Of a DNA stretch of 64,000 nucleotides, positions 8,026 through 16,602 are shown in pieces. The first letter of the stretch is position 1; every line of letters starts with the position of its first letter. A program made the translations under genes and the position numbers. Source of the DNA: Diaminobutyricimonas sp. LJ205 (GTDB lineage Bacteria > Actinomycetota > Actinomycetes > Actinomycetales > Microbacteriaceae); assembly GCF_009755725.1 (NCBI RefSeq), contig NZ_CP046619.1, forward strand, positions 2,356,001-2,420,000. Reading direction: 5' to 3'. The notes beneath the pieces were generated by a model, which saw only the letters and a program-made list of their open reading frames with translations, was not told the DNA's origin and did not search any database.

Positions 8026-9414
8026 TTATTTGAACGTGATCGGGCTGTCCGGGACATCGGTGGCGACGATCCCGTGCGGACTGGTCCACTCCAGCACTCC
8101 CGGACTGATCTGTCGCACCGTCCACCCGGGCAGGTGTTTCAGGGTGTGGCACCCGGTGCAGAGCAAGGCGAGATTATCGGCCGTGGTCTTGCCGCCGTGT
8201 TCCCAGGCGAGGGTGTGGTCGATGTCGCCCCGCGGCGCGGCGCGGGTGCACCACGGACATCGACATCGACGATCCCTCCCGCGGATGAATCGGCGCAGTT
8301 TCTTCGAGGGTCGGTAGGTGTCCGCGGCGAGCACCTGGCCGCTCACCGGGTCGGTGAGCAACCGGATCAGTGACGGTGCCTGCGCGGCCAGTCGGAGTGC
8401 CTCGGCCACGCCGATTGGGCCGCGGCCGGCGATGGTGGCCGGTTCCTGACCCTGTCCGAGCAGGGTGAGCATCGGGATCACGATGGACACCTCGGCGCGG
8501 ATGCCGATTCCTGCGGCGTGCGGGGCGTCCGGGCAGCCGGATGGTTGCCCGGTGAGTACCAGCTCGCACATCAGGTCGGAGCGGATCTGGTCCAGGGTGC
8601 GTGGCTCGTCCGGGGTGGCGGCTTTGATGGCTTTGGCTTGTTCGGTGAGTCGGTCCAGCATCGGCACCGCGAACACGGTCGGCAGGGTGTGGATGATCTC
8701 GGACATGCCGTCCTCGAGTTCCTGCAGCCGCACCGCCCGGTCCTCGACGGCGAGCTGGTGCCGGTCTTCGAAGCTGACTTCCGCGAGCCGGGTCGCGGCC
8801 AGTCGGGCCTGTTTCCGCAACCGGCCGGGCGTGAGATCCACGGCGCGGTCGATGACCGCGGACTCATAGGTGGCCCGCAGTTCCGGGTCGCTGATCGGCT
8901 GGCCGCATTCGATGATCACCCGGGCATGGCCGACACCGATCGTCCCGGTTTCCAGTGCGGCCAAGGTCTGCGGGAACTTCTCGACCAGGGTCTCGGCATT
9001 GCTGATCCGGGCCTGGAAGGTGCGCTCGGACAGGTGGGCAGCCATCCCCAGTTCGGCGGCCAGCGATCGGTAGACCAGTCCCCGGTCGGCACCCTTGCCG
9101 GCTTCGGCGACACTCATTCGAGCCAGGTTGGCAAGCTCGCGGCTCTTCCTCGCCTCCAGCTCGGCCTGCTCCTGCTCCATCCGGACAATGCGTTGGATGC
9201 CCTCCGGGATCGAGCCGGCAACCGCCTGCGGGGTGAACGGGTCACGCGGGAGGTGTTCCACCAGCCAACCCGACGCGCGCAACTCCGCGACGCGCGCCTG
9301 GAACGCGTCTTCGATCTGCTCGGCGGACAACGAATCAAGAGGCGACTCGGCCAGAACAGGGGCTTGCGCTTCGCCCCATCCGTTGGCTTCGTTGCCCATG
9401 CTCGAAGTCAACAT
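8026..9414 (-). CDS. DUF222 domain HNH endonuclease
   Basis: A 462-residue protein of the large actinobacterial DUF222-HNH family. The N-terminal two thirds are helical DUF222 sequence (ARMSVAEAGKGADRGLVYRSL, split here as the start of a helix pair). The C-terminus carries an HNH nuclease domain: CRCPWCTRAAP, then DIDHTLAWEHGG, then NLALLCTGCHTLKH, giving two CxxC zinc pairs and the catalytic DH. These genes are multicopy in actinobacteria, are often linked to repeat regions and have no well established role; some lie in mobile introns or elements. The start is placed at 9414 because the longer reading frame to 9513 runs through an interspersed repeat. A second possible start is 9399. Confidence 0.88.
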   Translation of the reverse strand: MLTSSMGNEANGWGEAQAPVLAESPLDSLSAEQIEDAFQARVAELRASGWLVEHLPRDPFTPQAVAGSIPEGIQRIVRMEQEQAELEARKSRELANLARMSVAEAGKGADRGLVYRSLAAELGMAAHLSERTFQARISNAETLVEKFPQTLAALETGTIGVGHARVIIECGQPISDPELRATYESAVIDRAVDLTPGRLRKQARLAATRLAEVSFEDRHQLAVEDRAVRLQELEDGMSEIIHTLPTVFAVPMLDRLTEQAKAIKAATPDEPRTLDQIRSDLMCELVLTGQPSGCPDAPHAAGIGIRAEVSIVIPMLTLLGQGQEPATIAGRGPIGVAEALRLAAQAPSLIRLLTDPVSGQVLAADTYRPSKKLRRFIRGRDRRCRCPWCTRAAPRGDIDHTLAWEHGGKTTADNLALLCTGCHTLKHLPGWTVRQISPGVLEWTSPHGIVATDVPDSPITFK

Positions 9415-9474
9415 GAGACCACCGACATTCCCGCGACCAGGCATGCACGACCTGTGGATGATCCAGGGGCGGGG

Positions 9475-9518
9475 TTTCGATACGCCGCGTCGCTGCGCTC
9501 CGTGGCTACTCAACCACC
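9475..9518 (+). repeat. Interspersed repeat of the TTTCGATACG...TACTCAACCA type
   Basis: The stretch TTTCGATACGCCGCGTCG followed by CTGCGCTCCGTGGCTACTCAACCACC matches a repeat style common between genes in Microbacteriaceae. A relative lies at 42331-42367 between nrdE and nrdF (TTTCGAGACGCTCGC...CTCCTCAATCAG). It separates the start of the HNH gene from the end of the ABC ATPase gene. Confidence 0.6.
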
Positions 9519-9527
9519 GGTTTGGGC

Positions 9528-10295
9528 TCAGAGCACCTTCGACAGGAACGCCTGCGTGCGCTCTTGCTTCGGGTTCGCCAGCACCTCGCGGGGTTCGCCG
9601 GATTCGACGACGTACCCGCCGTCCATGAACACCAGCGAGTCCGCGACCTCCCGGGCGAAGCCGATCTCATGGGTGACCACGATCATCGTCATGCCGCTCT
9701 GTGCGAGTCCCTTCATCACGTCGAGCACCTCGCCCACGAGCTCCGGGTCGAGCGCCGAGGTGGGCTCGTCGAAGAGCATCAGCTTCGGATCCATGGCGAG
9801 CGCACGCGCAATGGCGACGCGCTGCTGCTGGCCACCGCTGAGGTGCGCCGGGTAGGAGTCAGCCTTCTCAGCCAAACCAACCCGGTCGAGCAGTTCCCGG
9901 CCGCGGGCGATCGCGACCGACTTCGACACCCCCTTGACCTGGGTGGGCGCCTCGATCACGTTCTCCAGCGCGGTCATGTGCGGGAACAGGTTGAACCGTT
10001 GGAAGACCATGCCGATGTCGCGGCGCTGCTGCGCGGCGACTCTCGGCTTCAACTCGTAGAGCTTGTCGCCGCGCTCCTCATAGCCCACCAGCACGCCGTC
10101 GACGCGCAGGCGTCCGGCATCCACCCGCTCCAGGTGATTGATGCAGCGCAGGAACGTCGACTTGCCCGACCCGGACGGGCCGATGATGCACATCACCTCA
10201 CCCTTGTTCACGGTGAGCGTGATGCCCTTGAGCACGTGGTTGGCCCCGAAGCTCTTCGAAACGGCTTCGGCCTGCACCATCGGCGTTTCGGTCAT
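9528..10295 (-). CDS. Polar amino acid ABC transporter ATP-binding protein
   Basis: A 255-residue ATPase of the GlnQ/HisP type that powers uptake of a polar amino acid. Walker A is [18 protein letters not shown] (about residue 37), the signature motif [15 protein letters not shown] (about 150), Walker [15 protein letters not shown] and the switch histidine VVTHE. The RCINHLE sequence after Walker A is typical of the polar amino acid uptake subfamily. It is the third gene of a three-gene operon: its start overlaps the end of the permease gene by 4 bp. The substrate cannot be told from the sequence; glutamate, glutamine or a similar amino acid is likely. Confidence 0.95.
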   Translation of the reverse strand: MTETPMVQAEAVSKSFGANHVLKGITLTVNKGEVMCIIGPSGSGKSTFLRCINHLERVDAGRLRVDGVLVGYEERGDKLYELKPRVAAQQRRDIGMVFQRFNLFPHMTALENVIEAPTQVKGVSKSVAIARGRELLDRVGLAEKADSYPAHLSGGQQQRVAIARALAMDPKLMLFDEPTSALDPELVGEVLDVMKGLAQSGMTMIVVTHEIGFAREVADSLVFMDGGYVVESGEPREVLANPKQERTQAFLSKVL

Positions 10296-11203
10296 CCCTT
10301 GCCTCCCGGGTTCTCGCCGATCGGTGCGATCACTTCGGCCTTCTTGTCCGGGCGGGCCTGGCCGACGCCGCGCGAGAAACGCTTCTCGAGGAAGTACTGG
10401 CCGACCATCAGGATGGAAGTGAAGAACAGGTACCAGGCGGATGCCACCAGCAGCAGCGGTATCGGGTCGAAGATCGCCGCGGAGATGTCGCGCTGCCGCC
10501 CATAGAGGTCGAAGCTGAACGGGATCGCCGCGACCAGCGACGTCGTTTTCAGCATCGAAATGACTTCGTTCCCGGTCGGCGGGATGATGATGCGCATCGC
10601 CTGCGGGATCACCACCCGGCGCATGGTCTGCAGCCAGGACATGCCGAGCGCGGTCGCCGCCTCGTTCTGGCCCTCGTCGACGGAGAGGATGCCGGCGCGC
10701 ACGATCTCAGCCATGTAGGCGGCCTCGTTGAGCGACAGGCCGATCACCGCGAGCCAGAAGACGTCGATCGTCTCGCTCGTCTCGAACGACACCCACGGCG
10801 CGGTGAACGGGATGCCGATGTCGATCGTGCCGTAGATGGTGGCGAGCAGCCCCCAGAACACCAACTGCACGTACACCGGGGTGCCGCGGAAGATCCACAG
10901 GTACAGCCAGGAGACCGATTTCACCACCGGGTTCGGGGAGAGCCGCATCACCGCAAGGATCACGCCGAGCACGATCGCAATGATCATCGAGTAGATCGTC
11001 AGCAGCAGCGTGTTGACCGCCGCCTGCGCGATCCGCTGGTCGAACAGGTACTGGGCGAACGTGCCCCAGCCGTATGCCTCACGCTGCGCCGCATCGATGA
11101 TGAACAGCAGCAGGCCGATGATCAGGATGACCGCGAAGACGTTCCGCCATGGGTGACGCAGCCGGATGGCCTTGATCGCCTCCGGCTGCGTTTCCTGTTG
11201 CAT
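10292..11203 (-). CDS. Polar amino acid ABC transporter permease
   Basis: A 303-residue inner-membrane permease of the His/Glu/Gln/Arg/opine family. It has about five to six transmembrane segments and the EAA loop that docks to the ATPase ([21 protein letters not shown], residues about 195-215). Unlike the short members (~220 residues) it carries an N-terminal ~50-residue extension with one membrane helix ([15 protein letters not shown]). The start is the ATG at 11203, two bases downstream of the binding-protein stop; a longer frame to 11266 reads back into the binding-protein gene. Single permease, so the channel is probably a homodimer. Confidence 0.94.
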   Translation of the reverse strand: MQQETQPEAIKAIRLRHPWRNVFAVILIIGLLLFIIDAAQREAYGWGTFAQYLFDQRIAQAAVNTLLLTIYSMIIAIVLGVILAVMRLSPNPVVKSVSWLYLWIFRGTPVYVQLVFWGLLATIYGTIDIGIPFTAPWVSFETSETIDVFWLAVIGLSLNEAAYMAEIVRAGILSVDEGQNEAATALGMSWLQTMRRVVIPQAMRIIIPPTGNEVISMLKTTSLVAAIPFSFDLYGRQRDISAAIFDPIPLLLVASAWYLFFTSILMVGQYFLEKRFSRGVGQARPDKKAEVIAPIGENPGGKG

Positions 11204-11205
11204 GA

Positions 11206-12102
11206 TCAGCCTGCCGTGGCCGCGTTGATCGTGATCTCGTCGATGCCCCCGTCTTCGACGCCCCACTCCTCGAGAATCTCCATGTAGGTGCCGTCGTCAA
11301 CGAGCGACTGCAGGGCAGCCTGCAGGGCCTTGGCGAGTTCGCTGCCCTTGTCCACGGCCATGCCGTACGGGGCCACGTCGAACGCCTCCCCTGCCAGCTC
11401 GATGTCTTCGCCCACCTGCGCCACCGCGTACTGGGTGATCGGCGAGTCGGCGCTCATCGCGTCGGCGCGGCCGAGGGCGAGGGCGTTGGTGGCCTCGTCC
11501 TGGGTCTCGAACTTGAGGATATTGATCGGCTCCTTGCCTGCCGCCACGCACTCCTCGGACTTCGCCGGCAGCTCATCGGTTTCCTCGTAGGTGGTGGCCT
11601 GCACGGCGACGGTCAGCCCGCAGCCGTTCGCCGGGTCGACGCTTCCGCCGGCCGGCTGTGCCCACTGGATGCCCGCCTCGTAGTAGTTGACGAAGTCGAC
11701 GACCTTCTCGCGTTCCTCGTTGTCGGTGAATGAGGACATGCCGAGGTCGTAGCTGCCACCGGTGATGCTCGGGATGATCCGGTCGAAGCCAGACGGCCGA
11801 TAGTCCGTGCTCACGCCGAGCTTCGCAGCCATCGCGTTGGTGAGTTCGACCGCCCAGCCGATGGGCTCGCCGGCCTCGTCCTTGTACTCGTTCGGCGCGT
11901 AGTTCGGGTCGATGCCGATGACGAGCGTGCCGGCGTCGGCGATGTCGTCGGGCAGAAGCGCGGCTGCCTCTTCATCGACCGCGATCTCCGATGCCCCCTC
12001 GGTGGTGGTGCCCCCCGGCTCGCTCGCTTCGTTGTTCGCACAGCCGGCGAGGGTCAATGCCGCGACCGCGGCGATGGCAAGAAATCCAGACTTGGTGCGC
12101 AT
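11206..12102 (-). CDS. Polar amino acid ABC transporter substrate-binding lipoprotein
   Basis: A 298-residue extracytoplasmic solute-binding protein (SBP family 3). The N-terminus is a lipoprotein signal: Arg and Lys, a hydrophobic stretch FLAIAAVAALT and the lipobox LAGC at about residue 20. The mature part contains YAPNEYKDEAGEPIGWAVEL and GSYDLGMSSFTDNEER, standard family 3 motifs. The start at 12102 is supported by GGAGGAAG nine bases upstream. First gene of the operon binding protein, permease, ATPase; the protein is expected to be anchored to the outer face of the membrane and to deliver an amino acid. Confidence 0.94.
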   Translation of the reverse strand: MRTKSGFLAIAAVAALTLAGCANNEASEPGGTTTEGASEIAVDEEAAALLPDDIADAGTLVIGIDPNYAPNEYKDEAGEPIGWAVELTNAMAAKLGVSTDYRPSGFDRIIPSITGGSYDLGMSSFTDNEEREKVVDFVNYYEAGIQWAQPAGGSVDPANGCGLTVAVQATTYEETDELPAKSEECVAAGKEPINILKFETQDEATNALALGRADAMSADSPITQYAVAQVGEDIELAGEAFDVAPYGMAVDKGSELAKALQAALQSLVDDGTYMEILEEWGVEDGGIDEITINAATAG

Positions 12103-12180
12103 GGTGCTCTTCCTCCAGGCGGGCGACTGCCATGTCGTCCTCGCATTCATGACCCTACAACAGGGGGCAATCCTCATCAG

Positions 12181-12909
12181 TCACGAATGGGATTCGGATG
12201 CCTCGCCGGTGCGCTCATAGAGCCAGGGCAACTGCCCGATGTCCAGCCGGTGCCGAGGGCCCGGGGCGTCCAGCAGGGAATCGTCGAGATAGGCGACATC
12301 CGGATGCCACAACAGCAACTTGCCCTTTGCACTGTTGGTGATCCGGGTGGTGTGTTCTATCGGGTCGGTGTGGCGAGCAGCGGCGAGCGCGCCGGCCACC
12401 GAGCCGTGCTGGCTCAAGGCGTGCAAGGTGACCCAAGTCGGTGGCAGCAGGTGCAGCACGCCGGCGCCGTGTTTGGCGAGCCCGTCGGCGGGTCGAACCC
12501 ACGCTGCGGCGGTGAGTTCCTCGGTCGCCAGCACGATCTCGGCGTCGGGCGCCTGGGTCCAGTAGAACCAGGTCCGAAATCGCCGTGGCAGCGAGCTGTG
12601 CGGAGTCCAGAGTGCTGTGAGCGCCAGATCATCCGCGCCGACCACGAGCCCGGTCTCTTCGCGCACCTCGCGGATCGCCGCCCGGCGGGCGACGGTCTCG
12701 ACCGGCTCATCGGTGGTGAGTCGATCCTCGGCGTCCACCGTGCCGCCGGGGAACACCCAGGCCCCCGCAAAGGCGCCGCGGTCGTTCGGCCGCTCCACGA
12801 GCAGCACCTCGAGGCCGGCATCCGAGTCGCGCAGCAGCGCGACCGTCGCGGCCAGCCGCATGGCCGGATCCGCGTCGGCCCGTCGAGTGGTGAAGCCGTC
12901 ACTGGCCAT
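12181..12909 (-). CDS. NUDIX hydrolase
   Basis: A 242-residue NUDIX protein that hydrolyses a nucleoside diphosphate linked to another group X. The Nudix box is present but interrupted: FPGGTVDAED, a loop of about 15 residues, then AAIREVREETGLVV (residues near 53-90). That lengthened box and the C-terminal alpha-helical extension resemble the NUDT7/NUDT19-like group, which acts on CoA esters among other substrates; the substrate here is not known. It lies downstream of the amino acid transporter genes in the opposite order of transcription (upstream on the same strand) and has its own GGGGAGTGAGG ribosome-binding region. Confidence 0.88.
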   Translation of the reverse strand: MASDGFTTRRADADPAMRLAATVALLRDSDAGLEVLLVERPNDRGAFAGAWVFPGGTVDAEDRLTTDEPVETVARRAAIREVREETGLVVGADDLALTALWTPHSSLPRRFRTWFYWTQAPDAEIVLATEELTAAAWVRPADGLAKHGAGVLHLLPPTWVTLHALSQHGSVAGALAAARHTDPIEHTTRITNSAKGKLLLWHPDVAYLDDSLLDAPGPRHRLDIGQLPWLYERTGEASESHS

Positions 12910-12983
12910 CGAGCCTCACTCCCCATCGGACAGGTTCCGACCACACTAACGCCGCCCGCGCGACAGAGTGGTGTCGTGGTCGC

Positions 12984-13907
12984 CTAGGTTGCCTGCAACT
13001 CGCGGGGCCACGCGACGACGTCGACCAGCGCGCCGTTGCGCCAGACGGTGATCTCGATCCGCCGGCTGATGGCGTTCTCCACCATGAGCTTCTGCACCGC
13101 GGTCGTGGTGACCACCCGTTGTCCGTCCAGTTGCACGATCACATCGCCGCGGTGCAGGCCGGCTTCCTCGGCGGGGCTGTTGGCGACCACTTGAGCCACC
13201 TCGAGGCCGGTCGGTGAACCGACCTTCGCTGCGACATCCGGAGCCAACGGCACCTGCATGCTCGCAATACCCAACCAGGCGCGGCGCACCCGGCCGTGCG
13301 TCGTCAGCGATGAGATGATCTCGCGGGTGGTGTCGTTGATCGGCACCGCAAGTCCCAGGCCGATCCCGGCGACGGCGGTGTTGACGCCGATCATCCGGCC
13401 GGCGCTGTCGGCGAGCACCCCGCCGCTGTTGCCCGGGTTCAGCGCCGCATCCGTTTGAATGACCTCGTCGATCACGCGCCCCGACGGTGTCGGCAGTGAC
13501 CGGCCGAGGCCGGAGACGATCCCCGCGGTCACGCTGCCGGCAAGGCCGAGTGGCGTGCCGACCGCGACGACGAGCTGGCCGACCCGCAGCGTGCCGGCAT
13601 CACCGAGCACCACGGGCGGTGGAACCGGGCCGCGGGCGCGCAACACCGCCAGATCGGAGAGCGGGTCGCGACCGACCACGGCGGCGCTGCCCTCGGTTCC
13701 GTCGGTGAAGGCGGTCTGGACCTCCTGGACACCGGCGACCACGTGCGCGCTGGTCAGCAGGTAGCCGTCGCCGCTGATCACTCCGGCGCTGCCGCCGCCC
13801 TGTCCCATCGGCGTACGCACGCGCACGCTTGCGACGCTGGGCAGCACCGTCTGGGCCACGCGCATGACTGTTTGCGAGTATGCATCCAGCGGATCGGCAT
13901 CGACCAT
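12984..13907 (-). CDS. HtrA/DegP-like trypsin-fold serine protease with one PDZ domain
   Basis: A 307-residue S1C protease. The catalytic triad is visible: His in LLTSAHVVAG, Asp in LSDLAVLRA, Ser in NPGNSGGVL. The PDZ domain occupies the C-terminal ~90 residues (SPAEEAGLHRGDVIVQLDG). Unlike most actinobacterial HtrA proteins there is no N-terminal membrane helix or signal peptide before the protease domain; the sequence begins MVDADPLDAYSQTVMRVAQ. It is therefore predicted to be cytoplasmic, or to reach the envelope by an unusual route. The start at 13907 is chosen over 13931 because the shorter form still has all motifs; no strong ribosome-binding site supports either. Confidence 0.9.
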   Translation of the reverse strand: MVDADPLDAYSQTVMRVAQTVLPSVASVRVRTPMGQGGGSAGVISGDGYLLTSAHVVAGVQEVQTAFTDGTEGSAAVVGRDPLSDLAVLRARGPVPPPVVLGDAGTLRVGQLVVAVGTPLGLAGSVTAGIVSGLGRSLPTPSGRVIDEVIQTDAALNPGNSGGVLADSAGRMIGVNTAVAGIGLGLAVPINDTTREIISSLTTHGRVRRAWLGIASMQVPLAPDVAAKVGSPTGLEVAQVVANSPAEEAGLHRGDVIVQLDGQRVVTTTAVQKLMVENAISRRIEITVWRNGALVDVVAWPRELQAT

Positions 13908-13958
13908 GCAGATGTAACCGATGGGATGCACGGGTTATGCCGCCCTAGGATCAGGATC

Positions 13959-14744
13959 GTGCGCCTCGATCGATCCGGCTACGAACTCGAGTTCGCTGAC
14001 GACTTCGACGGCATCGACCTCGACCGAACCAAGTGGATCCCGCACTACCTGCCGCAGTGGGCCAGTCGTGAGCGCAGCGCTGCCCGCTACTCGGTCGGCG
14101 ACGGGATGCTGCGACTCAGGATCGACGCCGACCAACAGCCGTGGTCGCCTGAGCACAACGGGCCCTTGCGGGTATCGAACCTGCAGACCGGAGTCTTCTC
14201 GGGTCCGGTCGGCAGCAGCATCGGCCAGCACCACTTCGCGCCGGGGCTCACCGTGACCGAGGAGCAGGCGGCGCAGCGGCTGTACACCCCGCAGTACGGA
14301 CTGATCGAGGCGAGGGTCGCCGCCATCGCGGATTCTCGGTCGATGGTGGCGCTCTGGATGATCGGCCTCGAGGAAGAACCGCAGCGCTCGGCCGAGATCT
14401 GCGTGTTCGAGATCTTCGGCACCGATGTCGGCGTGCACGAAACCGTGGTCGGCATGGGGGTGCACCCATTCGGTGATCCCACCATCGAGGACGAATTCCT
14501 CAAGGTGCCAGTGCCGATCGACGCGCGGGAGTTCCACACCTACAGCGCGGAGTGGACCCCGGCCGGGGTGACTTTCTTCGTCGACGGTGATTCCGTGGCA
14601 TCCGTCGCCCAATCCCCCGCCTATCCCATGCAGCTGATGCTGGACATCTACGAGTTCGAGGCGGGTGCGAATGACGCCTACCCGAAGGAGTTCCTCGTGG
14701 ACTGGGTGCGCGGGTACCGTCCTCGGCGCCCGGTAGTCGAGTAG
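13959..14744 (+). CDS. Glycoside hydrolase family 16-like protein
   Basis: A 261-residue beta-jelly-roll protein with the look of GH16 glucanases: a starting ELEFADDFDGIDLDRTKW, the WMIG strand, the active-site strand AEICVFEIFG (around residue 145), and FHTYSAEWTPAGVTFFVDG near the end. GH16 enzymes normally show E-[ILV]-D-x-x-E; here the two glutamates are spaced correctly but the central Asp is Cys (E-I-C-V-F-E). No signal peptide is visible, so it is not an obvious secreted enzyme. The start is GTG 13959 behind AGGATCAGGATC; the gene is divergent from the htrA-like gene with only 51 bp between. Activity is uncertain. Confidence 0.82.
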   Translation: MRLDRSGYELEFADDFDGIDLDRTKWIPHYLPQWASRERSAARYSVGDGMLRLRIDADQQPWSPEHNGPLRVSNLQTGVFSGPVGSSIGQHHFAPGLTVTEEQAAQRLYTPQYGLIEARVAAIADSRSMVALWMIGLEEEPQRSAEICVFEIFGTDVGVHETVVGMGVHPFGDPTIEDEFLKVPVPIDAREFHTYSAEWTPAGVTFFVDGDSVASVAQSPAYPMQLMLDIYEFEAGANDAYPKEFLVDWVRGYRPRRPVVE

Positions 14745-14795
14745 CGCGTCAGTCCACCCGGTTGCCGTTGGATGTGCGTAGACAACGCCCGCATC

Positions 14796-14850
14796 GACTC
14801 GCCAGAAATAGCCCATGTTCCTGCTCGGCATGGGCATCTTCTGGCGAGTC
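14796..14850. repeat. 55-bp hairpin element, copy 1
   Basis: An inverted repeat with 22-base arms (GACTCGCCAGAAATAGCCCATG and its partner ending in TTCTGGCGAGTC) around an 11-base loop. Only the three bases in the middle of each arm fail to pair. Copy 2 lies 39 bp downstream with the same plan. It sits in the 263-bp gap after the GH16-like gene. Function unknown; a REP-like element or terminator are the simplest readings. Confidence 0.8.
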
Positions 14851-14889
14851 GCTGCGAGGTCGGTGAGTAGCGGGCAGCGCATTCGTGTC

Positions 14890-14943
14890 GACTCGCCAAA
14901 AGACGCCCATGTTTCGTTCGACATGGGCACTTTTTGGCGAGTC
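14890..14943. repeat. 54-bp hairpin element, copy 2
   Basis: Same architecture as the 14796-14850 copy: 22-base arms starting GACTCGCCAAAA and closing TTTTTGGCGAGTC, a 10-base loop, and a three-base internal mismatch at the same place. Arm position 10 is G paired with C in copy 1 and A paired with T in copy 2, so the pair has changed on both sides. This supports selection on, or copying of, a folded structure. Confidence 0.8.
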
Positions 14944-15008
14944 GCCGGTCGCGTCGCGCGAGGGTAGGGCACTTGTGAGGCGTGGACAGCCTGCCCTAGG
15001 TTCTCCGT

Positions 15009-15242
15009 ATGGAGCAGCCGCAGTTCAATGACGACGAGCGCACGCCCGACCACGACGGAATCGAGCCCGGGTCCGACCTGGATCTCGCGCTGGAGCAGGC
15101 ACTGAAGGCTGCCAATCTCAAGCCGGATGGCGCGATCGCTCATGTGACGTCGCCGTTCGACCTCACCGCCGCCGAGTCCGGTGACGTCGGCACCGGAGGC
15201 GGTTTCAGCGGTGTCGACGGCGTCGGTGGCGCTGACGACTGA
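15009..15242 (+). CDS. Small acidic hypothetical protein
   Basis: A possible 77-residue acidic protein starting MEQPQFNDDERTPDHDG and ending with a Gly/Asp-rich tail (GTGGGFSGVDGVGGADD). A helix-forming middle (DLALEQALKAANLKPDGA) suggests a real product, and third positions are GC-rich as in neighbours. No good ribosome-binding site is seen and I recognise no family. The gene may be monocistronic; a hairpin follows at 15268. Presence is moderately supported. Confidence 0.5.
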   Translation: MEQPQFNDDERTPDHDGIEPGSDLDLALEQALKAANLKPDGAIAHVTSPFDLTAAESGDVGTGGGFSGVDGVGGADD

Positions 15243-15267
15243 CGCTTCGGCGACCTCAGGATTCGGT

Positions 15268-15287
15268 ATGTCACTCGGTAGTGACAT
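15268..15287. terminator. Short hairpin after the small acidic ORF
   Basis: A perfect 8-base stem, ATGTCACT and AGTGACAT, closes a CGGT loop 26 bp after the preceding stop. There is no following T-run, so it may be a weak terminator or a protein-binding dyad; the distinction cannot be made from the sequence. Confidence 0.4.
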
Positions 15288-15377
15288 TCGTGAACTGGGG
15301 GTCGCGCCTCCCGAATCTGCGTGACTGTCAGTCGGCTTGGCGCGCCAGAAAGCTCCTCGACCATCGGAAGCCCAGCG

Positions 15378-16544
15378 TCACGCGTAAAGCAGGTCCTCCG
15401 CGACCGCCGCTGCCCACTCGGGCACCGCGAGTGACGCGGGGTCGTTCCACTGCCCCGATGTGATCGACTCGAACGCACCACGCCGCCCGAAGAGCTTCTC
15501 GATCGGCGTCGCATCGCTCTCGCCCGGCATGTGCATGTGCGTGCGCTCCGAGAGCACCCCGGGGTGGATTTCCTCGACCGCGGCGAGCAACCGCACCCCC
15601 GTGTGCACCGGGCGGAATACGCTCGCGTCCGTCACCTCGAGGATGATCCCCTCGCAGTCCTCGCCTGCCCAGTCGCGCACGTGCGGGGTGAAGCCGTACT
15701 CGAGCGCATGCACGCCCGGCAAGTCGAGTTCATTGAAGTGCGAGGCGAGAGCCGCGCCGTCGAGCCACGGCGCCCCGATCACGCGGAACGGCACCGCGGT
15801 GCTCCGGCCCTCCGAGAGATTCACGCCCTCGGCGAGACACGTGCCCGGATACAGCAGCGCGGTCGCTGCCGAGGGCATGTTGAGTGACGGCGGCATCCAC
15901 GGGGCATCCCCTGACCAGCGGGCCGACCGGTCCCAACCGGACGCCGTCACAACGTCAAGCTCAACCGCGATCGACCGGGTGCGAACCCAGTGCCGCGCGG
16001 CCTCGCCAATGGTGAGCGAGTGACGGATCGGCATGCTCCAGCGCCCGACGAGCGAGTGACACGATTCGTCGAACATCGGCCCCTCGGCATCCGCGAGCGC
16101 ACCGCCGATCGGGTTCGGCCGGTCGGCGATCACGACCGCGACTCCCGCCTCCGCACACGCCTCGAGCAGATGGCTCACCGTCCACATGTAGGTGTAGAAA
16201 CGGCTGCCGACATCGGGCAGGTCCACGAGCACGGCGTCCAGTCCGGCCAGGTCTTCGGGTGTCGGGCGCACCCGATCGCCGTAGAGGCTGATCACGGGGA
16301 TGCCTGTGGCGGGGTCCGCTCCGTTGCCGACCAGTGCACCCTCTTTCGCTCGGCCGCTCAGGCCATGTTCCGGGCCGAAGAACCGATCGATCCCGAACCC
16401 GGCCGCAACGATCCCGTCCCGCGCGCGCCGCGCATCGGCGGTGATTGCCAGATCATTCGTGAGGTAGCCGAGTCGGGCCGACTTCAGTCGGGCGACGAGG
16501 TCGCGGGGCTCACCGGCGGTGAGGCGGTCGATTCCGTGGTGCAC
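15378..16544 (-). CDS. namZ: Exo-beta-N-acetylmuramidase NamZ (DUF1343)
   Basis: A 388-residue DUF1343 protein. The family founder, Bacillus subtilis NamZ (YbbC), releases MurNAc from the non-reducing end of peptidoglycan fragments. Recognisable motifs are FGPEHGLSG (near residue 58), DLPDVGSRFYTYMWT, VIADRPNPIGG, and NLSEGRSTAVPFRVIGAPW. Start GTG 16544 has AGGAG nine bases upstream. The protein begins MHHGIDRLTAGEPRDL with no signal peptide, unlike the secreted Bacillus enzyme, so cytoplasmic action on imported fragments is inferred. It lies 58 bp behind the murR-type gene and is probably cotranscribed with it; the murQ operon is divergent. Function assignment is strong because of the context. 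Confidence 0.92.
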   Translation of the reverse strand: MHHGIDRLTAGEPRDLVARLKSARLGYLTNDLAITADARRARDGIVAAGFGIDRFFGPEHGLSGRAKEGALVGNGADPATGIPVISLYGDRVRPTPEDLAGLDAVLVDLPDVGSRFYTYMWTVSHLLEACAEAGVAVVIADRPNPIGGALADAEGPMFDESCHSLVGRWSMPIRHSLTIGEAARHWVRTRSIAVELDVVTASGWDRSARWSGDAPWMPPSLNMPSAATALLYPGTCLAEGVNLSEGRSTAVPFRVIGAPWLDGAALASHFNELDLPGVHALEYGFTPHVRDWAGEDCEGIILEVTDASVFRPVHTGVRLLAAVEEIHPGVLSERTHMHMPGESDATPIEKLFGRRGAFESITSGQWNDPASLAVPEWAAAVAEDLLYA

Positions 16545-16602
16545 GTGCGGATCTCCTATCCGAGAGGACGAACGAACTGACGGTGAGGCTGTAGGGCCAG
16601 GG

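Noticed and set aside
8026-9414. The DUF222-HNH gene as an active mobile intron or transposon
   Set aside because: No flanking intron structure, inverted repeats or target duplication was seen; DUF222-HNH genes are common free-standing genes in this group.
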